Assembly: GCA_018608405.1 (NCBI GenBank)
Contig: JABAZP010000014.1
Location: 1-64,000, forward strand
Length of the DNA: 64,000 bases
Source: Flavobacteriales bacterium
Lineage (GTDB): Bacteria; Bacteroidota; Bacteroidia; Flavobacteriales_E; Vicingaceae
Reading direction: 5' to 3'
In this document: piece by piece, positions 8,549-17,141 of the stretch
How positions within the stretch are numbered: position 1 is the stretch's first letter
How the letters are laid out: each line of letters starts with the position of its first letter
Program-made: the position numbers and the translations under genes
Notes under the pieces: model-generated
Databases searched by the model: none
Seen by the model: only the letters and a program-made list of their open reading frames with translations
Told to the model about the DNA's origin: nothing

Positions 8549-9736
8549 CTAGTACAAAAACTTGTGCGGATATATTTTTAAGTGCAGTGCGTGAATTTGC
8601 TCGTACAACATTTCACGAAGCTCCTCGTAGTTGATTCTTTTTTGGGCAGAAATAAAAATAGCTGGATAATTTTCCTTCGCCATAAAAGTACGTTTCAGAT
8701 CTTCTAAGCTCATGTTCTCCTTCGTTTCTGGAGTCAAGTCGTCTTCATCCTTTTTGGTATAGGTAAAAGCGTCAACCTTATTGAAAATCATAATGGTCGG
8801 TTTGTCTTTTGCACCTAAATCCTGCAGTGTTTGGTTTACGGTCTCAATTTGGTCTTCAAATTGAGCATGTGATATATCCACCACGTGTAACAGCACATCT
8901 GCCTCTCTCACTTCGTCCAATGTAGATTTAAAAGAATCTACCAAGTGGTGAGGGAGTTTACGGATGAATCCAACAGTATCCGTTAAAAGGAAGGGTAGGT
9001 TGCCTACTACTATTTTTCGAACCGTTGTATCTAGGGTTGCGAAGAGTTTGTTTTCGGCAAATACATCAGACTTAGAAAGTAGGTTCATTAACGTTGACTT
9101 ACCAACGTTGGTATAGCCAACCAATGCTGCTCGAATCATTTGCTCTCTGCCACTCCGTTGGGTAGCTTTTTGCTTGTCAATCTTAACCAATTTGGCTTTG
9201 AGTAAAGCAATTTTATCGCGAATAATCCTTCTATCCGTTTCAATTTCCGTTTCTCCTGGACCTCTCATTCCAATTCCTCCTTTTTGACGAGAAAGGTGAG
9301 TCCACATACGAGTTAATCGAGGTAACAAGTATTCGTATTGAGCCAGTTCAACTTGTGTTTTTGCAGCCGCAGTTCGAGCTCTTTTTGCGAAAATATCTAG
9401 AATTAATTTACTTCGATCGAGCACCTTTATTTCGTTAAAGGCGTTTTCAATATTTCTGGTTTGTGAAGGTGTTAGTTCATCATCGAAAATAACCATCCCA
9501 ATTTTGTTTTGGTTCACGTAGTTGACAATCTCTTGTAACTTTCCTGTTCCAACAAAGGTTTTTGGGTGAGGCTTGCCAAGCTTCTGAGTAAACCGCTTTA
9601 CTGATTCTGCTCCGGCCGTTTCAGCTAAAAATGCCAATTCATCTAAGTACTCTTCAACTTGATCCTCCCGTTGCTCTTGTGTAATTACCCCCACAAGAAC
9701 CGCTTTTTCAATTTCCTGATCTAAAGTTTGATGCAT
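8549..9736 (-). CDS. hflX: GTPase HflX (ribosome-splitting factor)
   Basis: A 395-residue GTPase that binds the 50S subunit and splits stalled or hibernating ribosomes. The N-terminal HflX domain has KTFVGTGKLQEI and VIFDDELTPSQTRNIE; a helical linker contains GIGMRGPGETEIETDRR (residues 154-170). The G domain shows G1 GYTNVGKST (207-215), G3 DTVG (253-256) and G4 NKVD (319-322). The C-terminus is short, as usual in Bacteroidota. It is 20 bases downstream of the small membrane protein gene and probably cotranscribed with it. There is no spacer to the convergent gene at its 3' end. Confidence 0.95.
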   Translation of the reverse strand: MHQTLDQEIEKAVLVGVITQEQREDQVEEYLDELAFLAETAGAESVKRFTQKLGKPHPKTFVGTGKLQEIVNYVNQNKIGMVIFDDELTPSQTRNIENAFNEIKVLDRSKLILDIFAKRARTAAAKTQVELAQYEYLLPRLTRMWTHLSRQKGGIGMRGPGETEIETDRRIIRDKIALLKAKLVKIDKQKATQRSGREQMIRAALVGYTNVGKSTLMNLLSKSDVFAENKLFATLDTTVRKIVVGNLPFLLTDTVGFIRKLPHHLVDSFKSTLDEVREADVLLHVVDISHAQFEDQIETVNQTLQDLGAKDKPTIMIFNKVDAFTYTKKDEDDLTPETKENMSLEDLKRTFMAKENYPAIFISAQKRINYEELREMLYEQIHALHLKIYPHKFLY

Positions 9737-9756
9737 ATAAGCTCTTTCCTATAAAT

Positions 9757-10215
9757 TTAATACCAAGGTCTTGCAATGCCCATTTCAGCCCAAGGCCAAG
9801 GGATAGCAGCGAAAATAATGACCATGGCTAGCGTAAAATAAATTGCTTGTCTTCTGAATTTTGTACTGTCTGTTTTAGCCTTCTTTGCCATAATCCTACC
9901 CAAGGTTATAATTATGATTCCAACAATCATTGAAAGCATGTGCTCAACTGCCCAAAAGCGAAGTACAGCGTCCTTCATCGCTTCCCCCATATCGGCCATT
10001 GCAACTTTCACTACTCCACTAACACTATATAACACTAAACCCACAACTAATTGCAAATGGGCTGAAATAAAAAGGAATAAACTCAATTTATTGTCGCCAG
10101 CTGTGTACTCTTTTTTGCCAAACCAGCCTAAAAATGATTTCACAACATTGATTACTAGAAAGATAATAATGGCATGTCGAAGTAAGTTGTGTAGATGGGT
10201 CAATCCTGTTTCCAT
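9757..10215 (-). CDS. Conserved four-helix membrane protein
   Basis: A 152-residue integral membrane protein with four predicted helices: IIIFLVINVVKSFLGWF, LSLFLFISAHLQLVVGLVL, MLSMIVGIIIITLG and FTLAMVIIFAAIPWPW. Histidines near or in helices (LHNLLRH, ISAHLQ, VEHML) could ligate heme, and similar Bacteroidota proteins are sometimes labelled cytochrome b-like, but this is not proven from sequence. It precedes hflX by 20 bases on the same strand. A near-match promoter TACATTTA lies upstream, divergent from the amidohydrolase gene. Confidence 0.75.
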   Translation of the reverse strand: METGLTHLHNLLRHAIIIFLVINVVKSFLGWFGKKEYTAGDNKLSLFLFISAHLQLVVGLVLYSVSGVVKVAMADMGEAMKDAVLRFWAVEHMLSMIVGIIIITLGRIMAKKAKTDSTKFRRQAIYFTLAMVIIFAAIPWPWAEMGIARPWY

Positions 10216-10273
10216 GGGTATAATTTTTGTAAATGTATCAAACCAAACCTTTATTAAGGCAGCTTGTTTTCTT

Positions 10274-10281
10274 TATTTTTG
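10274..10281 (+). promoter_or_regulatory. Promoter -7 element before the amidohydrolase operon
   Basis: TATTTTTG matches TAnnTTTG exactly and lies 18 bases before the ATG at 10300. It falls inside a possible upstream extension of the reading frame from 10264, which argues against that longer start. Confidence 0.5.
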
Positions 10282-10299
10282 GGTTTTCGTCAAAAATAT

Positions 10300-13200
10300 A
10301 TGCAAAAAATACTTTTTTCACTCGCACTACTCTGTTCACTTGGTGCCTTCTCACAAAGCTGGAAACCTGTAAATGGGACCAAGGATGCTAAAAATCACTA
10401 TACTGCTATTACAAACGCAACTATTTATGTAAAAAAAGGGCAGGTTCTAGAAAACGCCACTTTACTTATTCGAAAAGATAAAATAGTAGCGGTAGGCACT
10501 GCTTTGGAGCTACCAGAAAATACTATTGAAATTGATGCAAAAGAGAAGTTTATTTACCCAGCGTTTATTGATTTGCACACGCAGTATGGAATAGAGCCGT
10601 TGAAGAGTGCAAATCGCAGTAGGGCTCAAAAGCCACAATTAGAGTCTGAGAAAGAATCTATTTTTTATTGGAATGAGGCAGTAAAGCCTGAAATGAAGGC
10701 AGCCGATATGGTAAGCCCAAAAAAGGACGATGCTGAAAAGTTTCGAAAAATGGGATTTGGAGCGGTTTTAACTCACCAGCATGATGGTATTTTGAGAGGA
10801 ACCTCCGCACTAGTTGCATTAAATGAGGGCGATGACTTTAAATTACTTCAAGCGGAAAGTGCTGCGCATTATTCGTTTAACAAAGGCAGTTCTAAGCAAA
10901 CCTACCCCTCTTCATTAATGGGTATGATTGCACTTATTCGGCAAGTGCATTTTGATGCGAAGTGGTATGCTCAAAACAAACAACTAACAGAATACAACCG
11001 AAGCTTAGAGGCGATGGAGGAAGCTTTCGAGTTGCCAAAAATAATTGAAACGTATGGCACTTTATCTCAATTACGAGCGGATAAAATAGGAGACGAATTT
11101 GGATTTCAATTTATACTGAAAGGAAATGGGAGAGATTATGAACGGGTTCAAGACATCAAAGCAACAGAGGCTGCTTTAATTGTTCCTATAAACTTTCCTA
11201 AAGCCTACGATGTAAGCGACCCTTTTACAACCTTGCAATTGCCGCTAGCAGCAATGAAAGCATGGGAGTTAGCTCCACAAAATTTAAAGTACTTGAATGA
11301 GGCCGAAATTGAATTTGCCATTACTTCTGATGGGCTAAAGACAGAAAAGGAGTTTTATGAAAACTTACGAGCTGCTATTGACCAAGGATTGACTGGAGCC
11401 GCAGTAATTAAAGCACTAACGGAAACTCCAGCCAATTTGATTGGCGCTTCTGAAATGTTAGGAACTCTAGAAAAAGGAAAGCTGGCCAACTTCGTAATTT
11501 TCTCAGACACTTTATTTCAAGAAAAAACGAAACTTCATGCTACTTGGGTAAATGGTATTGAGCATGCATATGAACCCATGAGTTATTTTGAATATGCCGG
11601 TAATTACAGTTTGAACATTAACAAAGAAGCCCAATTTGATTTAACCTTGAAAGGTGAAGGCAATAAGATGAAAGGGGAAATTGCCAAGAAGAATGACAAG
11701 GAAAAGGTAGATGCGAAAGTTGTTTTGGAAAACAATCGAATCAATTTAAGCTTTACCATGGACGAAAAGCTTTTCCGCCTAAGCGGAAGCGTGAGTGATT
11801 CAAAAAGTAGGATTTGGAGTGGTAAAATTCTGATAGATGGAGTTTGGAAAGATTGGGCAGCAATTAAAAAGACGACTCAAAAAAAAGAGAAGGACTCAAT
11901 AAAAACGGACTCTTCTAGTACTAAAAAGAGTGATTTTAAAGGCAAGGTATTTTACCCGAATATGGCCTTCGGGTGGGAAGACAGTTTGCCAACTCAAAAC
12001 GAAAACCTACTCTTTAGAAATGCCACTGTATGGACCAATGAGGCTGAGGGTGTTTTACGAAACCACGATGTTTTTGTGGTAGAAGGGAAAATTAAAATGG
12101 TAGGCTACAAAATCAATATGGAGGTAATGTTTCCTAAAATGGGAACTAACTTTAGTGAAATTGACGCCACCGATTTGCACCTTACTTCGGGAATTATCGA
12201 TGAACATTCGCACATTGCCATTCAACAAGGAGTAAATGAGTCAGGGCAAGCAGTCACTGCAGAAGTCAGTATTTCTGATGTGGTAAATTCAGATGACATA
12301 AACATTTATCGTCAACTTTCAGGAGGAGTTACAACTTCTCAGTTGTTACATGGCTCAGCAAATCCTATTGGGGGTCAATCTGCATTGATTAAATTGCGAT
12401 GGGGTCAATCGCCTGAAAAAATGAAGGTTGAAGGAGCCGATGGTTTCATCAAGTTTGCCTTGGGAGAAAATGTAAAACAATCTAACTGGGGAGATTTTAA
12501 TACGGTTAGATTTCCGCAAACAAGGATGGGAGTCGAGCAAGTATATTATGATGCTTTTGTCCGCGCGAGGGAATATCAAGCAGAGTGGACCTTATATAAC
12601 GCTAAGAGCAAGCGAGATAAAGCTAAAAATTTCGCTCCTAGGTTCGACTTAGAATTGGATGTGTTGTCGCAAATATTAGATAGTCAACGATTTGTAACCT
12701 GTCACTCGTATATTCAATCCGAAATCAATATGCTCATGCACGTAGCAGATTCTATGGATTTTAGAATAAACACTTTTACCCATATTTTGGAAGGCTATAA
12801 AGTGGCTGACAAGTTGAAAGCGCATGGAGCAGCAGGGTCTACTTTTTCAGATTGGTGGGCCTACAAGTTTGAAGTGAACGATGCAATTCCTTATAATGGC
12901 GCCATCATGCATGAACAAGGTGTTTTAACAGGATTTAATTCAGATGACGCTGAGATGGGAAGAAGGCTGAACCAAGAAGCAGCGAAGGCGGTCAAATACG
13001 GAGGAGTTTCAGAAGTAGAGGCGTGGAAATTTGTGACACTAAATCCGGCAAAAATGCTTCACTTGGATGATCGAATTGGAAGTATTAGAGAAGGGAAAGA
13101 TGCTGATTTGGTGCTTTGGACGGACAATCCACTTTCTATTTATGCAAAAGTGGTGACTACTTACATTGATGGTATTCCCTATTACGATGCAGAACGAGAC

Positions 13201-13344
13201 GCAGAACTGCGTAAAAAAGTACAAGCAGAAAGAGAGCGTTTGATTTCAAAAATGTTGAATGCTAAGAAAGCTGGCAAGTCAACGCAGCCCATTAAAAAAG
13301 AAAAGAAAGTATTGTACGAATGTGACACCTTAGAAGAAGAATGA
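10300..13344 (+). CDS. Secreted two-domain amidohydrolase
   Basis: A 1014-residue exported protein with signal peptide MQKILFSLALLCSLGAFSQ and two amidohydrolase (urease superfamily) domains in tandem. The first, about residues 30-440, has lost the metal-binding HxH: the site reads IDLHTQYG. The second, about 560-1000, keeps it in IIDEHSHIAI (His636, His638), with likely further ligands in VTCHSY, FTHILEG and the Asp of FNSDDAEMG. C-terminal NPAKMLHLDDRIGSIREGKDADLVLW is typical of imidazolonepropionase/dihydroorotase-like members. The ATG at 10300 is chosen because it begins the signal peptide. It overlaps the next amidohydrolase gene by four bases. The substrate is unknown. Confidence 0.9.
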   Translation: MQKILFSLALLCSLGAFSQSWKPVNGTKDAKNHYTAITNATIYVKKGQVLENATLLIRKDKIVAVGTALELPENTIEIDAKEKFIYPAFIDLHTQYGIEPLKSANRSRAQKPQLESEKESIFYWNEAVKPEMKAADMVSPKKDDAEKFRKMGFGAVLTHQHDGILRGTSALVALNEGDDFKLLQAESAAHYSFNKGSSKQTYPSSLMGMIALIRQVHFDAKWYAQNKQLTEYNRSLEAMEEAFELPKIIETYGTLSQLRADKIGDEFGFQFILKGNGRDYERVQDIKATEAALIVPINFPKAYDVSDPFTTLQLPLAAMKAWELAPQNLKYLNEAEIEFAITSDGLKTEKEFYENLRAAIDQGLTGAAVIKALTETPANLIGASEMLGTLEKGKLANFVIFSDTLFQEKTKLHATWVNGIEHAYEPMSYFEYAGNYSLNINKEAQFDLTLKGEGNKMKGEIAKKNDKEKVDAKVVLENNRINLSFTMDEKLFRLSGSVSDSKSRIWSGKILIDGVWKDWAAIKKTTQKKEKDSIKTDSSSTKKSDFKGKVFYPNMAFGWEDSLPTQNENLLFRNATVWTNEAEGVLRNHDVFVVEGKIKMVGYKINMEVMFPKMGTNFSEIDATDLHLTSGIIDEHSHIAIQQGVNESGQAVTAEVSISDVVNSDDINIYRQLSGGVTTSQLLHGSANPIGGQSALIKLRWGQSPEKMKVEGADGFIKFALGENVKQSNWGDFNTVRFPQTRMGVEQVYYDAFVRAREYQAEWTLYNAKSKRDKAKNFAPRFDLELDVLSQILDSQRFVTCHSYIQSEINMLMHVADSMDFRINTFTHILEGYKVADKLKAHGAAGSTFSDWWAYKFEVNDAIPYNGAIMHEQGVLTGFNSDDAEMGRRLNQEAAKAVKYGGVSEVEAWKFVTLNPAKMLHLDDRIGSIREGKDADLVLWTDNPLSIYAKVVTTYIDGIPYYDAERDAELRKKVQAERERLISKMLNAKKAGKSTQPIKKEKKVLYECDTLEEE

Positions 13345-14630
13345 AGAATTTAATTTTAATAATAGCTTGTTTTTTGAGCGTATCTGTGAAGGCTCAGACT
13401 CCGGCAGAAGCTCAAACAAAATCCATCTTATTATTGGGTGCAAAAGCACATTTGGGAAATGGAAAGGTAATTCCTAACGCTGCCATTGGTTTTAGAGATG
13501 GGAAAATCGACATGGTGTTGTCAGCCATTGATATTCACATGGATTCTACAAAATACGATAAAGTTGTTCACTGCGAAGGGAAACACATTTACCCAGGATT
13601 TATTGCGCCCAACAGCAGACTCGGATTAGTAGAAATTGGAACAGTGAGAGCTACAAGAGATCAACAAGAAGTGGGTCAATTTAAGCCTCATGTGCGAAGT
13701 TTGATTGCTTATAATACAGAATCTAGAATTACACCAACAGTAAGAACCAATGGAGTTCTAATGGCTGAAGTAGCCCCTGTAGGTGGGGTAATTACAGGAA
13801 CGTCTTCTATTTTTAACTTAGACGGATGGAACTGGGAAGATGCAGTATTAAAAGAGGATAACGGGATTCATATTAACTGGCCAAGAATTCGCACTAGCAT
13901 GGGTTCAGATAAAAAGAAAGATACCAAATGGGTTGAAGAATATGCAGAAAAGGTGGAAGAAATAAAACAATTTTTTAAGGAGGCAGAAGCATACACCAAG
14001 GAAGAATACCATGTAGAAAAGAACATTCGTTATGAAGCGATGAAAGCCGTTTTTTCAAAAAAGAAGAAAGTATTTATTCACTGCGACCGAGTTCAAGAAA
14101 TAACCGATGCGCTTTACTTATTTGATGCCTATGACTTTGAGTTGGTTTTAGTAGGCGGCTACGATGCTTGGTTGGTTGCAGATTTATTGAAGGATCGTTC
14201 AATTCCTGTGATTTTAAGAAGGGTTCACGATTTGCCAATGCACCAAGATGATGATGTTGATTTGCCTTATAAAATGCCTAAAATATTGGCGGATAAAGGC
14301 CTTTTAGTCTGCTTGGAAAACTCTGGTAGCATGGAAGCGATGGGCACTCGAAATTTACCCTTTTATGCCGGCACAGCAGCAGCTTACGGGTTAGACAAGG
14401 AAGCAGCTTTGGCAATGATTACGTTGAATACTGCAAAAATTTTAGGGATATATGCCATGGTGGGAAGTATTGAAGAGGGAAAATTTGCTACCTTGTTTAT
14501 ATCCGAAGGTGATGCCTTGGATATGCGCGGGAATCAAGTTACTTTGGCGTTCATTCAAGGCAAACAAATCGAACTAACCAACCCACAAATAGAGCTTTGG
14601 AAAAAATATGAGGGGAAGTATGGGGAGTAA
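13341..14630 (+). CDS. Secreted amidohydrolase-like protein lacking the HxH motif
   Basis: A 429-residue protein with signal peptide (MKNLILIIACFLSVSVKAQ) and an amidohydrolase-type fold: KVIPNAAIGFRDGKIDMV at the start, IYPGFIAPNSRLGL where the metal-binding HxH would be, and TLNTAKILGIYAMVGSIEEGKFATLFI at the end. The HxH is replaced by APN, so it is probably not a normal binuclear-metal hydrolase. Its ATG overlaps the stop of the preceding gene in the form ATGA, so the two are translationally coupled and probably form a complex or act on one substrate. Similar pairs occur in other Bacteroidota. Confidence 0.85.
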   Translation: MKNLILIIACFLSVSVKAQTPAEAQTKSILLLGAKAHLGNGKVIPNAAIGFRDGKIDMVLSAIDIHMDSTKYDKVVHCEGKHIYPGFIAPNSRLGLVEIGTVRATRDQQEVGQFKPHVRSLIAYNTESRITPTVRTNGVLMAEVAPVGGVITGTSSIFNLDGWNWEDAVLKEDNGIHINWPRIRTSMGSDKKKDTKWVEEYAEKVEEIKQFFKEAEAYTKEEYHVEKNIRYEAMKAVFSKKKKVFIHCDRVQEITDALYLFDAYDFELVLVGGYDAWLVADLLKDRSIPVILRRVHDLPMHQDDDVDLPYKMPKILADKGLLVCLENSGSMEAMGTRNLPFYAGTAAAYGLDKEAALAMITLNTAKILGIYAMVGSIEEGKFATLFISEGDALDMRGNQVTLAFIQGKQIELTNPQIELWKKYEGKYGE

Positions 14631-14801
14631 GGTTTTTAAAAGGAGCTTCTTGAGCATGACGATTATTTTCAATACATTGCTCAATTATTTTTCTTCATTT
14701 AAAATCACTTTTTAAATAGCTTCGGTTTCAAAATATAGAACCTGGCGAATTGAGAAAGGGTTGCCCGGGCAAGAAAAAAAATTGAAGTTGGGAGTAAATA
14801 C

Positions 14802-15194
14802 CTATAAATGCGTATACTCTGAAAGAGCGCTGATTCTTCTCTTCTCTGTATCAAATAGTCCTATTTGATAATTACTAGGCCCATCAATTTTTTTGTTTAA
14901 AAAAATGCCATTAACCTTAGCTGTTACAACAGTGTCCCCAAAAGGATCAATTATTCCTTGTTGCACGAATCGCATGTCTAAATCAGCCGGGATTCTATCT
15001 AGGTGAATTTTTAAATCAAATACAACTATAGATGAGTCCGTTCTTAGTGTGGTGCTTCGCTCAACCGTTACGTAAGGTAGAACAGGGTTTTCATATGGGT
15101 TACTACCGAGTGTCGAGTTTTCTAGTTCATTATCTTTCTCACAAGAAAAAGCAACAAGGGCAACTACAAATAGAGTTAGTACGGCTTTCTTCAT
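14802..15194 (-). CDS. Small lipoprotein of unknown function
   Basis: A 130-residue protein with a lipoprotein signal (MKKAVLTLFVVALVAFSC, Cys18). The mature part is hydrophilic and has no motif that I recognise. It begins two bases after the stop of the PEGA-type gene, so it is the last gene of a likely hemE-PEGA-lipoprotein transcript. The 170-base spacer after it holds a 12-bp GC palindrome (14761-14772) without a T-run on the correct side. Confidence 0.7.
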   Translation of the reverse strand: MKKAVLTLFVVALVAFSCEKDNELENSTLGSNPYENPVLPYVTVERSTTLRTDSSIVVFDLKIHLDRIPADLDMRFVQQGIIDPFGDTVVTAKVNGIFLNKKIDGPSNYQIGLFDTEKRRISALSEYTHL

Positions 15195-15196
15195 AA

Positions 15197-15973
15197 TTAG
15201 AATTCATACGTTAAATGAACACCGTTATTTCTAGGCAATAAGACCGGAGTACATGTAAATCGGTGCATTTGTGACTCTGCCTTGAAAAGTGGCTTTTTCA
15301 GTTTCATTGCTGCCTTCCAAGTTAGGAAGCTGACGATTACAGCACTACCCGTAACCACGGCAAACTCAGTTCTCTTCTTATTGAGCTCTTTGATGTTTTT
15401 TTCGTAATCAGCCTTGCTTTGGAAATAAAGCGCTTTATTTTCTTCTAAGTCATTCAACCAAAAACCGTTATTATAGGCAGATTTAGCTTCTGTCGCCAAT
15501 TGGAAATTGTCATCCGCTTCATCGTTTAGATTTTGTAATTTGCTAAGGCTAATAACAGCATAGCCTGTATATGCAGCAATTGGCAAGAACTTCAACATAG
15601 CTGTCTGAGTTTTGTAGAGTTTTAGCTTCTTACGATAGTGACTAAACTCCTCTGAGGGCAATAGCTTTACTCTAACTGTTTTGAACTCACCTGCTGTTAA
15701 ACGAAACTCTTTGCTCATAAATGCATACCCTTCCACCCAAGCTTCTACTTTGTGAACTCCTGTATCTAGTTTGAGCTCTTCTCCGTAACGCACTAATTCT
15801 CCGTTTACCTTTATAACTGCCTGTGCAGGTTGAGTGTATACTCTAGCAATTCCTGAAGATTCTTGTGCAAATACAAGTTCCGGACTAAGAAACATAAGAA
15901 GAAGAGCGCTAGTTAAAACATGCCAAATGTATTGGTCAAGTGCGAAATGAGAGAAAATTTTCATAGATTTCAA
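15197..15973 (-). CDS. PEGA-domain envelope protein
   Basis: A 258-residue protein. A hydrophobic segment (about residues 18-36, ending VFAQ) serves as signal or anchor. Residues about 40-105 form a PEGA-like domain: ARVYTQPAQAVIKVNGELV, HKVEAWVEGYAF, KTVRVKLLPSEE. Two later hydrophobic helices (LPIAAYTGYAVISL, FAVVTGSAVIVSFLTW) flank a charged coiled region. PEGA domains are found in surface and periplasmic proteins and probably bind other envelope parts. It lies 10 bases after hemE and 2 bases before a lipoprotein gene. A shorter start at the second Met (residue 4) is possible. Confidence 0.75.
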   Translation of the reverse strand: MKSMKIFSHFALDQYIWHVLTSALLLMFLSPELVFAQESSGIARVYTQPAQAVIKVNGELVRYGEELKLDTGVHKVEAWVEGYAFMSKEFRLTAGEFKTVRVKLLPSEEFSHYRKKLKLYKTQTAMLKFLPIAAYTGYAVISLSKLQNLNDEADDNFQLATEAKSAYNNGFWLNDLEENKALYFQSKADYEKNIKELNKKRTEFAVVTGSAVIVSFLTWKAAMKLKKPLFKAESQMHRFTCTPVLLPRNNGVHLTYEF

Positions 15974-15983
15974 AAATAGTCAA

Positions 15984-17009
15984 TTAACGCCCTTGCACTA
16001 ACTTCACCAACTGTCTCACATTCTCTTCTGGAGTTTTTGGTAAAATACCGTGACCTAAGTTGAAAATATAGCCGGGTTTGTTTGGGATAGAATCCAACAA
16101 TGTAGTGGCTCTTTTTTCAATTAAGCTCCAGTCGCCAAAAAGTAAGGTTGGGTCTAAGTTTCCTTGAACAGCAACCTCATAATTCATGCTTTTCCATGCT
16201 TCAGCAACATCTGTTTTCCAATCAATTCCAACTACATCTGCTCCAGTAGCTTTCATGTCCAGTAACAAGTGCGATGAGTTCGTTCCGAATATAACTACAG
16301 GAACATCTGTTTTACTTTTAATGTACTGTACCATTTTCTGCATGTGCGGAAAAATAAATTCCTTAAAATCAGCTTGACTCAAGATACCTACCCAACTGTC
16401 AAAAATTTGAACCGCCATTGCACCACTTTCGACTTGATAGAGTAAATAGTCGGCCATGTTGGTAGCCAACTTGTCCATTAGTAGATGCCAAGCCTCCGTT
16501 TGACCGTACATAAAGTTTTTCAGTTTGATATAACTCTTCGAAGGGCCGCCCTCAATCATATAACTTGCCAAAGTAAATGGAGCGCCCACAAAACCTAAAC
16601 AAGGAACATTTAGTTCGTTCTTTAAAATGGTTAAAGAAGCACCAGTGTATTGCAAATCTTTACCAAAATCTATGGGGTTCAAATTTTCAACATCTCTCTT
16701 CGAAGTTAACGGATTTGAAATTACCGGACCCACACCTTCTTTGTAATGAAAGTCGATTCCCATAGGTTCCAATGGAATCATAATGTCTGAAAATACAATG
16801 GCAGCATCAAATCCAAATTGCTGAATTGGCGATAAGGTTACTTGTGCGCAGAGCTCAGGAATTTTACAAATATCTACGAGCGTGTGCGTTTTACGAACTT
16901 CTCGGTAATCTGCCTGATATCTTCCGGCTTGTCGCATAAACCAAACTGGTGGTCGATCTGTTTCCTCTCTTCGGCAAGCTTTTAAAAATCTATCGTTGAA
17001 TACTGTCAT
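15984..17009 (-). CDS. hemE: Uroporphyrinogen decarboxylase
   Basis: A 341-residue cytoplasmic enzyme that removes four acetate carboxyls from uroporphyrinogen III to give coproporphyrinogen III in heme synthesis. The N-terminal signature PVWFMRQAGRY (residues 21-31) is intact, with IVFSDIMIPLEPMG holding the catalytic Asp, GFVGAPFTLASYMIEGG, and the C-terminal YIFNLGHGILPKTP. The length is usual. hemL lies upstream on the same strand, separated by 132 bases that contain an extragenic repeat, so cotranscription with hemL is uncertain. Confidence 0.97.
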   Translation of the reverse strand: MTVFNDRFLKACRREETDRPPVWFMRQAGRYQADYREVRKTHTLVDICKIPELCAQVTLSPIQQFGFDAAIVFSDIMIPLEPMGIDFHYKEGVGPVISNPLTSKRDVENLNPIDFGKDLQYTGASLTILKNELNVPCLGFVGAPFTLASYMIEGGPSKSYIKLKNFMYGQTEAWHLLMDKLATNMADYLLYQVESGAMAVQIFDSWVGILSQADFKEFIFPHMQKMVQYIKSKTDVPVVIFGTNSSHLLLDMKATGADVVGIDWKTDVAEAWKSMNYEVAVQGNLDPTLLFGDWSLIEKRATTLLDSIPNKPGYIFNLGHGILPKTPEENVRQLVKLVQGR

Positions 17010-17028
17010 GTTTCCTAATGTTGTTTTT

Positions 17029-17139
17029 TGTCACATTGAGCGGAGTCGAAATGAAGACAAAAAATATTCTTTTTATATACTATATCACCCTGAGAAATAG
17101 TTGAAGATTATCTAGCCTTCGACTCCGCCCGGTCTGACA
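17029..17139. repeat. Composite extragenic repeat between hemL and hemE
   Basis: Three related arms are visible. Arm 1 at 17029-17053 reads TGTCACATTGAGCGGAGTCG and on. Arm 2 at 17083-17115 (TATCACCCTGAG, then GTTGAAGATTATCTAG) is a diverged direct copy. Arm 3 at 17116-17139 is inverted; its complement reads TGTCAGACCGGGCGGAGTCG. The core TGTCAnnnTGAGCGGAGTCGAA is a word often met in intergenic DNA of Bacteroidota. The element fills most of the spacer and contains no gene. Confidence 0.7.
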
Positions 17140-17141
17140 AT

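Noticed and set aside
9914-10372. 152-codon plus-strand frame antisense to the four-helix protein
   Set aside because: It is a shadow of that gene and overlaps the amidohydrolase start in another frame.
14761-14772. 12-bp palindrome TTGCCCGGGCAA as terminator
   Set aside because: The A/T run is on the wrong side for the minus-strand genes, and the preceding plus-strand gene would need T after the stem, where there is A.
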